A stretch of 18,491 nt of DNA from JAKEGN01 sp964465665 (GTDB taxonomy: Bacteria; Pseudomonadota; Gammaproteobacteria; Steroidobacterales; Woeseiaceae): the NCBI GenBank assembly GCA_964465665.1, contig CAYXKM010000228.1, forward strand, positions 1 through 18,491, written 5' to 3'. The notes beneath the pieces are model-generated. The model made no database searches and had not been told where the DNA came from. It worked only from the letters and a program-made list of their open reading frames with translations. The position numbers were made by a program, and so were the translations under genes. Positions 1 through 6,206 of the stretch are shown here, in pieces (within the stretch, counting starts at the first letter, position 1; the number at the start of each line of letters is the position of its first letter).

Positions 1-1323
1 GATATCCTGAACGCGATCAAACCGGAGGGGCAGGGCCTGACCGTGGTCGGCGACGATGCGCAGTCGATCTACTCGTTTCGCGCTGCAGAAGTCGGGAACA
101 TCCTCGGATTTGCGGACCAGTACATACCGGGCGCGGCCGTGGTAAGCCTCGAGGAGAATTACCGATCCACGCAGCCGATACTGGACAGCGCCAACTGCCT
201 GATCGCGGAAAGCGAGCGCCAGTATCGCAAGAATCTTTTTACTTCGAAAAAAGGTGGCGCCAGGCCGCAATACGTCACTGTGGAGGACGCCGACGCGGAA
301 GCAGAGTTCGTGGTACAGGGTGTGCTTGCGAACCGTGAGGAAGGGATGCAGCTGAAGGACCAGGCGGTATTGTTTCGCGGTGCGCACCACAGCGACAGGC
401 TGGAACTCGAACTGGTACGACGCAACATTCCTTACGTCAAGTATGGCGGCCTGAAATTCCTTGAGGCCGGCCACGTCAAGGATCTGCTGTCGGTACTGAA
501 ATGGGCGGAGAACCCGCGGAACCAGGTAGCGGCATTCCGGGTTCTGAAACTGTTGCCCGGCATGGGGCCGGCCCATGCCTCGCGCTGTTTCGAGCATCAT
601 GTCGCTGCGGATCACAAATTTTCCTCGCTGCAGAATTTTTCGCCGCCGTCCGGCGCTCGCGAACACTGGCCCGGCTTTTGCAAACTGATGGAGCAGTTGT
701 CGTCAGCGGCGCTGGATGACAGCGCCTGGCAGGCGCAGATCACTGCAGCAAGAAAATGGTATCAGCCGCAACTCGAACGACTGTATGACGGACTGGAAAC
801 GCGCGAAGCCGACCTGGAACAACTGGAACAGATTTCCGGCCGCTACGCGACCCGGGAACGATTCCTGACAGAACTGACACTGGATCCGCCGGCAGCCGGA
901 GGGGACCTGGCAGGCGACCCTTTGCTGGACGAAGATTACCTTGTACTTTCGACAGTGCATTCGGCAAAAGGGCAGGAGTGGGACGCCGTTTACGTGCTGA
1001 ATTTCTCCGACGGAAATTTTCCCTCCGAATTTGCGACCGGCAAGGCGGACCTCATCGAGGAAGAGCGTCGTTTGCTTTACGTAGCAATGACCCGCGCCAG
1101 GCAATCGTTGCACTTGATTGCACCGCTACGCTATCACGTCACCCAGCAGCGCCGTGACGGCGACAAACACGTGTACGGTGCGAGAAGCCGATTCATGACG
1201 GATAACCTTATGCGCACAATGCAGCCGCGTTTCTTTGGAACGACCGAGCCAAATGCGGTGCGGCTGGTCCCCGGCAGCAACAGGCAGATCGATGTCGCAG
1301 GCCGTCTGCGCGAGATGTGGTAA
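1..1323 (+). CDS. UvrD/Rep-type superfamily 1 DNA helicase, C-terminal part (5' truncated by window)
   Basis: The reading frame is open from base 1, so the gene begins upstream; 440 residues are visible. This is an ATP-driven 3'-5' DNA helicase/translocase of the UvrD/PcrA/Rep class, acting in repair or on stalled forks. SF1A motifs appear in order: motif III VVGDDAQSIYSFR (bases 43-81), motif IV around EENYRSTQPIL (about 154-186), motif V with STVHSAKGQEWD (about 949-984), and motif VI EEERRLLYVAMTRAR (1057-1101), which carries the arginine finger. Walker A and motifs Ia-II lie outside the window. It ends in TAA, 26 bp from the stop of the convergent DUF1761 gene. The part between motifs IV and V is fairly divergent, so I call it UvrD-like rather than uvrD, rep or pcrA. 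The family call is certain; the subfamily is not. Confidence 0.95.
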   Translation, partial: DILNAIKPEGQGLTVVGDDAQSIYSFRAAEVGNILGFADQYIPGAAVVSLEENYRSTQPILDSANCLIAESERQYRKNLFTSKKGGARPQYVTVEDADAEAEFVVQGVLANREEGMQLKDQAVLFRGAHHSDRLELELVRRNIPYVKYGGLKFLEAGHVKDLLSVLKWAENPRNQVAAFRVLKLLPGMGPAHASRCFEHHVAADHKFSSLQNFSPPSGAREHWPGFCKLMEQLSSAALDDSAWQAQITAARKWYQPQLERLYDGLETREADLEQLEQISGRYATRERFLTELTLDPPAAGGDLAGDPLLDEDYLVLSTVHSAKGQEWDAVYVLNFSDGNFPSEFATGKADLIEEERRLLYVAMTRARQSLHLIAPLRYHVTQQRRDGDKHVYGARSRFMTDNLMRTMQPRFFGTTEPNAVRLVPGSNRQIDVAGRLREMW

Positions 1324-1349
1324 CGTCGCCGGCGATCAATACATTGCGA

Positions 1350-1766
1350 TCAGTGCAATGCGCCGAGAATGGTTCCCATCGCGGCAAACGTCACGATGTA
1401 ATAGCCGGCATTGATGCCAAACAGGCGTCCTGATCGCAATTCAAAAAGGTAGGTAATTCCGTACGCCGTTGCGATCCAGCAGATGCCGACGACCAGACCC
1501 GTCTGCAGGCCGATCAGCCAGTCGCTGCCGGAGCCGAGACATGCAGCAAGCGCCGTAGCTGCAACAAATTGCAGCACCGCCGTTCCGGCGAGTACTGGCC
1601 GCATGTTGATTTTGGCGAGCGATTCCTCGGACAGCCCGACTTCCTGCATCCACGCAGCACCGAACAGGAACTTCGAGTACCACAGTGCGCCGAGAGTGAA
1701 TGCTGCGCCGGTCGCAGCCAGAACCGCCAACCAGTTTACGGCTGCCAGAGCATCGGCAATCCCCAT
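1350..1766 (-). CDS. DUF1761 family small integral membrane protein
   Basis: The 138-residue product is very hydrophobic. Four membrane segments can be read at about residues 8-28, 58-80, 84-108 and 115-136. The N-terminal pattern (VNWLAVLAA..., then GALWYSKFLFGAAW) is that of DUF1761, a family of four-helix membrane proteins with no established biochemical role. The ATG at 1766 has an AAGGA ribosome-binding site about eight bases upstream. The gene is convergent with the helicase and diverges from the unknown pair that starts at 2063. A short inverted repeat (CATTGC 1342-1347, GCAATG 1355-1360) covers its stop codon but has no T-tract. Nothing here shows what it transports or binds. Confidence 0.85.
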   Translation of the reverse strand: MGIADALAAVNWLAVLAATGAAFTLGALWYSKFLFGAAWMQEVGLSEESLAKINMRPVLAGTAVLQFVAATALAACLGSGSDWLIGLQTGLVVGICWIATAYGITYLFELRSGRLFGINAGYYIVTFAAMGTILGALH

Positions 1767-2062
1767 GGCACCATCCTTGTTATTCTTGTGCAGGTACTCC
1801 AGTCTACCAGAGGCGGACCGGCGCCAGCACTGCCGGTCAGGTCACAATTCCCTGCAGTCGCGGTGCGGGGATGACGGCGACCGTGAACTTTGTCACAAAT
1901 GAGTCGCTCCAAAAAAGATATACATAAGGTGTCGGTTGCCTTCCATGCCCGCGCGTGGAAAGCAACTATCGATGGTCGCGGCGGCTGTCTTCGGGGCTTA
2001 CGCATTCTTCGGTCGGCCGCTTCGCCATCAGGTTTTCTTTTCGCGAGGAGGAAAGCTTGGCG
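1767..2062. other. Divergent intergenic region, possible leader of the 2063-3354 pair
   Basis: This 296-bp gap separates the minus-strand DUF1761 gene from the plus-strand unknown pair and should contain both promoters. I see no convincing -35/-10 pair. A short AT-rich tract occurs at 1911-1927, and a TTGTCA hexamer at 1890-1895 has no -10 at proper spacing. The 15-mer CACTGCCGGTCAGGT at 1828-1842 recurs exactly at 2077-2091 inside the next gene. A 55-codon frame (ATG 1899 to TGA 2066) overlaps the start of the next gene in an ATGA arrangement, but it lacks a ribosome-binding site and resembles no protein I know. The frame of the next gene is also open back to an ATG at 1955, which I regard as read-through of non-coding sequence. 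Confidence 0.4.
2046..2051 (+). promoter_or_regulatory. Shine-Dalgarno site that sets the start of the unknown gene at 2063
   Basis: AGGAGG is a near-perfect anti-16S match. It lies 11 bases before ATG 2063 and five bases before an in-frame TTG at 2057. It argues against the longer in-frame start at 1955, which has no comparable site. TTG 2057 would add only two residues and cannot be excluded. Confidence 0.7.
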
Positions 2063-2695
2063 ATGAACATCAGATCCACTGCCGGTCAGGTGATGCCGGT
2101 GCAGAATCTGCGTGACTATTTCCGGCAATCCATCGACGCGGCTATCGATCGGCAGGGCGTCGAGGTCGACAGCCACGCAACCCATTACGTTGTCAATCTG
2201 CTGACGATTTTCTCGAGATCCGAAGAACTGTATGAAGATCGCGGTGACATGTACGGGCTGCGGCCGCTCGCGCTGATGCTGGCGGATGCCGTGGATGCCA
2301 GAACTGCCGAGGAACGCAGTTTCGCTTTGCAGCGTATAGGCGACGTAGCATTGTTCATCGCAGGATTTTTTGCCGACAGCCTGGCGCACAAGCTGGTTGA
2401 TCTTGACTATTACATTTACATGGGCGGCAGTGCCTATGGCTCGTTGTCCGACGAGGTTCGTGGCACAGTGCGTGGTCGTGCGCTCGCCGGCGTGTACGCC
2501 GAGCTGGCGGCCAAATTCCAGATTGTCGTTGACGTACTGAACGATGTCCGTGACGAAACACGATGTTCATCCGATATCGATCTGCTGCGCACGTACGAAG
2601 TTTGGCTGAAGACCGGGAGTCGCCGTGCCGCAGCGCTGCTGCGTCAACAGGGCGTGGTACCGCTGACCGGACTCGGTACGCGGCCAAGGCATTGA
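2063..2695 (+). CDS. Conserved-looking hypothetical protein, first gene of a coupled pair
   Basis: I do not recognise a named family. The product is a soluble-looking 210-residue protein with no signal peptide and no clear membrane segment, predicted mostly helical. Its composition looks genuine: helical blocks NLRDYFRQSID (15-25) and HYVVNLLTIFSRSEELYE (41-58), then GLRPLALMLADA (65-76), then DVALFIAGFFADSLAHKLVD (94-113) and DYYIYMGGSAYGSL (115-128). The tyrosine/glycine-rich YYIYMGGSAYG stretch and the acidic and aromatic residues around it are the most motif-like part. The stop TGA (2693-2695) overlaps the ATG of the next gene by one base, so translation is probably coupled and the two products may act together. 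The start was chosen from the AGGAGG site. No function is proposed. Confidence 0.75.
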   Translation: MNIRSTAGQVMPVQNLRDYFRQSIDAAIDRQGVEVDSHATHYVVNLLTIFSRSEELYEDRGDMYGLRPLALMLADAVDARTAEERSFALQRIGDVALFIAGFFADSLAHKLVDLDYYIYMGGSAYGSLSDEVRGTVRGRALAGVYAELAAKFQIVVDVLNDVRDETRCSSDIDLLRTYEVWLKTGSRRAAALLRQQGVVPLTGLGTRPRH

Positions 2696-3354
2696 TGCTT
2701 CGCGAGCTGCAGAACTATCTCAGCGGCATCTACCGTGCCGACCCGGGATGTGCTGTTACTGATTACCTGGTAACGGACCCGACGCTTGCCGGAATTCTCG
2801 GCCGCGGCACTCTCGTGCCGAATTGCGAGGAATCGGTGCTGGTCTCGGACAGCGGAAGTTCCCTCGACCTCTGCCTGTTCCTCGACCAACAGCTTCTCGA
2901 CCGGCTGGACGGAGAAAATCCGTTGAAGCAATTGCGCGCGCCGCAACTGAAGGACGTGTGGACGGTCCTCGAGGGTGTCAGCCACTTCAATTACCTGGTG
3001 TGGAACGCGCGGCAGGATCGCAAGGTAACGCTGATGGAGCTGGAGATGCAGGCGGAGGTCGACAAGTTCATCAGCACCTGGCTGCTTGCGCGGTCGCAGG
3101 CGCAATGCGACTTCGCCCACCTGATACACCGCTGGCTGTTTGACGAGGTTACATTCAACCCGGCGCTCGACGATGCACAACGCCAGCGGTATGCGGCGGC
3201 CAATGACTATGCGAGCCGTTTTTGTCACGGGTTGCTTAAGCGCATGCGTTTCGGAAGCCAGCATTGCCTGGCGGAACTCCGGCATTTCTACCGTCTTTCG
3301 CAGGCAGAGAAGATAAGTCACATCCACAACAGGGCGTATGCAACCGCCGGTTGA
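2695..3354 (+). CDS. Conserved-looking hypothetical protein, second gene of a coupled pair
   Basis: The product is an unrecognised 219-residue cytoplasmic-type protein without signal peptide or membrane span. The ATG at 2695 overlaps the preceding stop (TGATG) and has AAGG at 2686-2689 in front of it. The frame is open further upstream inside the first gene, but that part is an overlap and is very arginine-rich, so the short start is preferred. Features seen: an N-terminal helix LRELQNYLSGIY; DLCLFLDQQLLDRL (58-71); VWTVLEGVSHFNYLVW (88-103); an acidic run LMELEMQAEVDKF (113-125); and DFAHLIHRWLFDEV (139-152). The acidic and histidine residues could in principle bind metal, but no known metal-site pattern is complete. 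Tight coupling to the upstream gene suggests a two-component unit. The end lies just before a minus-strand terminator. Confidence 0.75.
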   Translation: MLRELQNYLSGIYRADPGCAVTDYLVTDPTLAGILGRGTLVPNCEESVLVSDSGSSLDLCLFLDQQLLDRLDGENPLKQLRAPQLKDVWTVLEGVSHFNYLVWNARQDRKVTLMELEMQAEVDKFISTWLLARSQAQCDFAHLIHRWLFDEVTFNPALDDAQRQRYAAANDYASRFCHGLLKRMRFGSQHCLAELRHFYRLSQAEKISHIHNRAYATAG

Positions 3355-3362
3355 CCCCGTGC

Positions 3363-3392
3363 AAAAAAAAGACGGTGGCCGAAGCCACCGTC
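3363..3392 (-). terminator. Strong rho-independent terminator for minus-strand transcription
   Basis: Read on the minus strand, a perfect 9-bp stem GACGGTGGC/GCCACCGTC (3392-3384 and 3379-3371) with a UUCG tetraloop is followed directly by eight Ts (3370-3363). This is a textbook intrinsic terminator. On the plus strand the A-tract precedes the hairpin, so it should not end the plus-strand pair efficiently. No recognised minus-strand gene lies upstream, because the next gene at 3705 is on the plus strand. A second inverted repeat sits 5 bp upstream on the minus strand (3398-3433). Confidence 0.85.
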
Positions 3393-3625
3393 CAGGTACG
3401 AAACAAACTGCATAAGGGGTATATTTGTTTCGTCTGCCACTCGGTACGAAATCGCCGGGGCCAATGACACGTAATGGCCATTGCGGCTGAGGGTCGAGAC
3501 CGATCTGTCAAACCCGATTTCGTTGATCCTGCATCTTTGATGCGGGGCAAACGGGAAAGGTTGCAAACAATTTGGAATAAGTGGCTCGCATATCGCCGAA
3601 GAATTCTTGCAACCGAAACTGATTT
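3393..3625 (-). ncRNA. Candidate small RNA or remnant transcript ending at the orphan terminator
   Basis: This non-coding stretch is bounded on its 3' side (minus strand) by a strong terminator and a second hairpin. A third hairpin-forming sequence lies at 3528-3546 (CCTGCATC, TTT, GATGCGGG, with one wobble pair). No short reading frame on the minus strand stops before the terminator in a way that suggests a protein, and the open frames run straight through the hairpin. A perfect TTGACA occurs on the minus strand at 3511-3506, but the expected -10 position has no TATAAT-like hexamer, so the 5' end is unknown. The call rests only on the terminator and structure. Confidence 0.35.
3398..3433 (-). 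repeat. 10-bp perfect inverted repeat next to the minus-strand terminator
   Basis: ACGAAACAAA (3398-3407) and TTTGTTTCGT (3424-3433) are perfect complements separated by 16 bases. As RNA from the minus strand this would be a stem-loop five bases before the terminator stem, the usual layout of the 3' end of a bacterial small RNA. It could instead be an operator. The nonamer GGTACGAAA also occurs as a direct repeat at 3395-3403 and 3443-3451. Confidence 0.6.
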
Positions 3626-3674
3626 CGTAAATCGGGGACAGACCACATTCGTTGTGGTCTGACCCCGATTTACG
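3626..3674. repeat. 49-bp near-perfect palindrome resembling RAYT-associated REP elements
   Basis: CGTAAATCGGGG (3626-3637) pairs with CCCCGATTTACG (3663-3674), and the inner CAGACCACA (3639-3647) pairs with TGTGGTCTG (3653-3661). One A/A mismatch interrupts 21 pairs; the tip is TTCGT. The core (AAATCGGGG.CAGACCACA) is like the palindromes often found beside REP-associated tyrosine transposases (Y1/TnpA_REP) in proteobacteria, which I know as a family pattern and did not check here. No transposase is in the window. The element lies 30 bp before the aldolase-family start and may influence its transcript. Confidence 0.75.
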
Positions 3675-3704
3675 CTTGATTTGCGATTTATCAGAGGGGG
3701 TTGG

Positions 3705-4475
3705 ATGAACAGTGCAGTCAGAAATGTTCCGGTCCGCGATCAGGTGACGGGTGCCGAATGGCAGACTCGCGTCGATCTGGCTGCCTGTTACCGGCTGGTC
3801 GCCATGCACGGCTGGGACGATCTCGTGTTCACGCACATCTCGGCGCGGGTCCCCGGGCCGGACGAACACTTCCTGATCAACGCGTACGGGCTGATGTTCG
3901 AGGAAATGACGGCGAGCAGTCTCGTCAAGGTCGATCTGTCCGGTGCGAAGGTCCTGGATACACCTCACATGATCAATCCTGCAGGATTTACCATCCACAG
4001 CGCCATTCACGCCGCGCGTCATGATGTCGGCTGTGTGATTCATACGCATACCAGGGCCGGTGTGGCGGTATCGACGCAAGCCGCCGGACTTTTGCCGTTG
4101 TCACAGGTCTCGCTGTTTCCGCTGGCATCCATTGCCTATCACGACTACGAAGGGCTCGCGCTCAACGACGACGAGAAACCGCGGCTGGTCGCGAATCTTG
4201 GCGATCGTTCGAACATGATTTTGCGCAATCACGGTCTGCTGACCGCGGCGGCAACTGTACCGGATGCCTTTCTTGCCATGTACGTACTCGAAACGGCCTG
4301 TCAGACACAACTGCTTGCGCAGTCTGCGGGCGTCCCGTTGACGCTCATCGGCCGTGAGATCCTCGCCGGCATCAAGGCACAGGCAGTAGCCGTGACCCGT
4401 GGCCTCGGAGGCAGCCTCGCCTGGCCGGGACTGCTGCGCAAACTCGACCGGCACGACAGCTCGTTCCGCAACTAG
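3705..4475 (+). CDS. Class II aldolase/adducin family protein
   Basis: The 256-residue product covers the whole class II aldolase/adducin head domain. Family members are zinc-dependent aldolases or epimerases (fuculose- or rhamnulose-phosphate aldolase, ribulose-5-phosphate epimerase), alongside non-enzymatic adducins. Visible zinc-ligand candidates are H113 and H115 in CVIHTHTRAG and H176 in RNHGLL. The N-terminal part has the usual TRVDLAACYRLVAMHGWDD and THISARVPG. The substrate cannot be read from sequence; the general look (LINAYGLMFEEMTASSLVKVD) is that of the broad adducin-like branch, not a named sugar aldolase. The ATG at 3705 has AGAGGGGG four bases upstream; a TTG eight codons earlier would start almost on the palindrome and is not favoured. 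The gene stands alone between two repeat regions, so context gives no pathway. Confidence 0.9.
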   Translation: MNSAVRNVPVRDQVTGAEWQTRVDLAACYRLVAMHGWDDLVFTHISARVPGPDEHFLINAYGLMFEEMTASSLVKVDLSGAKVLDTPHMINPAGFTIHSAIHAARHDVGCVIHTHTRAGVAVSTQAAGLLPLSQVSLFPLASIAYHDYEGLALNDDEKPRLVANLGDRSNMILRNHGLLTAAATVPDAFLAMYVLETACQTQLLAQSAGVPLTLIGREILAGIKAQAVAVTRGLGGSLAWPGLLRKLDRHDSSFRN

Positions 4476-4481
4476 GGTGCA

Positions 4482-4567
4482 ATTACGGTGACAGTTACCT
4501 TTGAACCAGGGTTACTGTCACCGTAATGTCCAGCAACCGCTGAACTAAGGTTACTGTCACCCTAATT
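4482..4567. repeat. REP-like repeat cluster between convergent genes (inverted pair plus a direct copy)
   Basis: ATTACGGTGACAGTTACC (4482-4499) and GGTTACTGTCACCGTAAT (4510-4527) form an 18-bp inverted repeat with one mismatch and a 10-base loop. The right arm with its flank (4503-4527) is repeated in direct orientation at 4542-4566, 22 of 25 bases identical, period 39. The cluster fills almost the whole 94-bp gap between the ends of the aldolase-family gene and ilvA. It resembles RAYT-family REP sequences and may act as a bidirectional transcription barrier, but there is no T-tract. Confidence 0.75.
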
Positions 4568-4569
4568 CC

Positions 4570-6087
4570 TCAGGCGAGGAACATCGCGTAGGCGGGATTG
4601 TTGCTTTCTTCCCAATGCGCGTAGCCGAGTTCGGTGAGATGAGCTTCGAGTTCATCGGACTCGTGTTGTGGCACCTGGATACCGGCAAGGATGCGGCCGT
4701 AGTCGGATCCATGGTTGCGGTAATGGAACAGGCTGATGTTCCACTTCGTGCCAATAGCCTGCAGAAAGTTGACCAGCGCTCCAGGACGTTCCGGAAATTC
4801 GAAACGAAACAGCCGCTCGTCTTTCAGGTTCTGCACGCGGCCGCCGACCATGTGCCGAACATGCAGTTTCGCCACTTCGTTGTCGCTCAGGTCGGCGAGC
4901 GGGTAACCCAGGCCGCGCAGTTTTTCAATCAGCTCATGCCGCTCTTTAGCGCCCTGGAGTAGTTCGACGCCGACGAAAATATGCGCTTTGGTCGAGTCGC
5001 TGTACCGGTAATTGAATTCCGTGACGCTGCGTTTGCCGATGGCTTCGCAGAAGCTTCGAAAACTTCCCGGGTGTTCGGGAATCTCCACGGCCAGCAGCAT
5101 TTCGCGCTGCTCGCCGACAGCCGCGCGCTCCGCAATGTGCCGTAGCCGGTCGAAGTTGACGTTGGCACCGCAAACGACGGCAACGACGGCTTTGTCTTTG
5201 TAGCTGTTTTCAGCAAGGTATTTTTTCGCGCCGGCAACAGCGAGTGCGCCTGCCGGCTCGGCGATCGAACGCGTGTCGTTGAAGATATCGCGGATGGCGG
5301 CGCAGATCTGGTCCGTATCGACGGTAATGACTTCGTCAACGAATTGCTGGCACAGCCTGAAAGTTTCGTCGCCTACCCGCCGCACGGCAACACCGTCGGC
5401 GAAGATGCCGACATGGCGCAAGGTCACCGGGCTTCCGGCCAACAGCGACTCGCGCATTGCGGACGAGTCCACCGGTTCGACACCAATAACCTTGATACCG
5501 GGTTTGGCTGACTTGATCCAGGTCGCTATCCCGGCGATCAGCCCGCCACCGCCGATGGGAACGAAAACAGCATGAATTTCCTCGCCGGCCTGGCGGAGGA
5601 TTTCACGCCCGATCGTTCCCTGCCCGGCGATGACGTACGGATCGTCGAACGGATGGATGAAAGTCAGCCCGAGCTCGGATTCCAGTTTTCTCGCATGCGC
5701 ATACGCGTCGTCGTAAGTGTCACCGTGCAGCACGACCTCGCCGCCGAGTTTGCGCACCGCGTCCACCTTGATGCTCGGTGTCGTTACCGGCATCACAATG
5801 ACGGCACGAACATGCTTGCGGCCGGCTGCGAGCGCGACACCCTGCGCATGGTTACCGGCTGAACTGCAAATGACTCCGTACTTCAGGATCTCGGGCGAAA
5901 GCGCGTTCAGCTTGTTGTAGGCGCCACGAAGCTTGAAGGAAAAAATCGGTTGCAGGTCTTCGCGCTTCAGCAGGATGCGATTGTCCAGCCGGGCGGAAAG
6001 ATTCCCGGCCAGTTCCAGCGGCGTTTCGATCGCGACATCGTAAACGCTCGCCTGTTCGATCAGTTTGAGATAGTCGACCGCTTTCAT
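4570..6087 (-). CDS. ilvA: Threonine ammonia-lyase (threonine deaminase), biosynthetic
   Basis: PLP enzyme converting L-threonine to 2-oxobutanoate and ammonia, the first committed step of isoleucine synthesis, in the cytoplasm. The 505-residue length matches the biosynthetic, isoleucine-regulated form. The catalytic domain spans roughly residues 1-320, with the PLP lysine K52 in FSFKLRGAYNK, the substrate loop SSAGNHAQG (75-83) and the phosphate-binding GGGGLIAG (179-186). Two ACT-like regulatory domains follow, about 326-415 and 421-505 (the latter begins DERLFRFEFPERPGALVNF), as expected for allosteric inhibition by isoleucine. The gene stands 119 bp downstream of the M16 peptidase on the same strand. 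That gap has a 9-bp inverted repeat (GGGCATGCG 6151-6159, CGCATGCCC 6180-6188) without a T-tract, so read-through is possible. No attenuator-like leader is seen. Confidence 0.96.
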   Translation of the reverse strand: MKAVDYLKLIEQASVYDVAIETPLELAGNLSARLDNRILLKREDLQPIFSFKLRGAYNKLNALSPEILKYGVICSSAGNHAQGVALAAGRKHVRAVIVMPVTTPSIKVDAVRKLGGEVVLHGDTYDDAYAHARKLESELGLTFIHPFDDPYVIAGQGTIGREILRQAGEEIHAVFVPIGGGGLIAGIATWIKSAKPGIKVIGVEPVDSSAMRESLLAGSPVTLRHVGIFADGVAVRRVGDETFRLCQQFVDEVITVDTDQICAAIRDIFNDTRSIAEPAGALAVAGAKKYLAENSYKDKAVVAVVCGANVNFDRLRHIAERAAVGEQREMLLAVEIPEHPGSFRSFCEAIGKRSVTEFNYRYSDSTKAHIFVGVELLQGAKERHELIEKLRGLGYPLADLSDNEVAKLHVRHMVGGRVQNLKDERLFRFEFPERPGALVNFLQAIGTKWNISLFHYRNHGSDYGRILAGIQVPQHESDELEAHLTELGYAHWEESNNPAYAMFLA

Positions 6088-6206
6088 CCGCAGCGCTTTG
6101 CATCCAGGGACCCGGACCTAGCCTATCCGAATCGCCCGGACCCGACCACCGGGCATGCGGCGGTGCGCACTGCCCACTGCGCATGCCCGTGCAGCGGCGG
6201 CAGCCG

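Noticed and set aside
1342..1360. CATTGC/GCAATG hairpin at the convergent helicase/DUF1761 ends as a bidirectional terminator
   Set aside because: Six pairs, no T-tract on either strand, and it overlaps a stop codon; too weak to call.
3506..3511. Perfect TTGACA (minus strand) as a -35 for the candidate small RNA
   Set aside because: The position 16-18 bp downstream reads AGCCGC or similar, with no -10 resemblance, so no promoter is called.
3318..4079. 253-codon minus-strand frame crossing the terminator at 3363-3392
   Set aside because: It runs through a strong minus-strand terminator and is antisense to both the second unknown gene and the aldolase-family gene; no domain is seen.
6151..6188. 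9-bp inverted repeat between the M16 gene and ilvA as a terminator
   Set aside because: The 20-base loop and absence of a T-run do not support an intrinsic terminator; mentioned only as context for ilvA.
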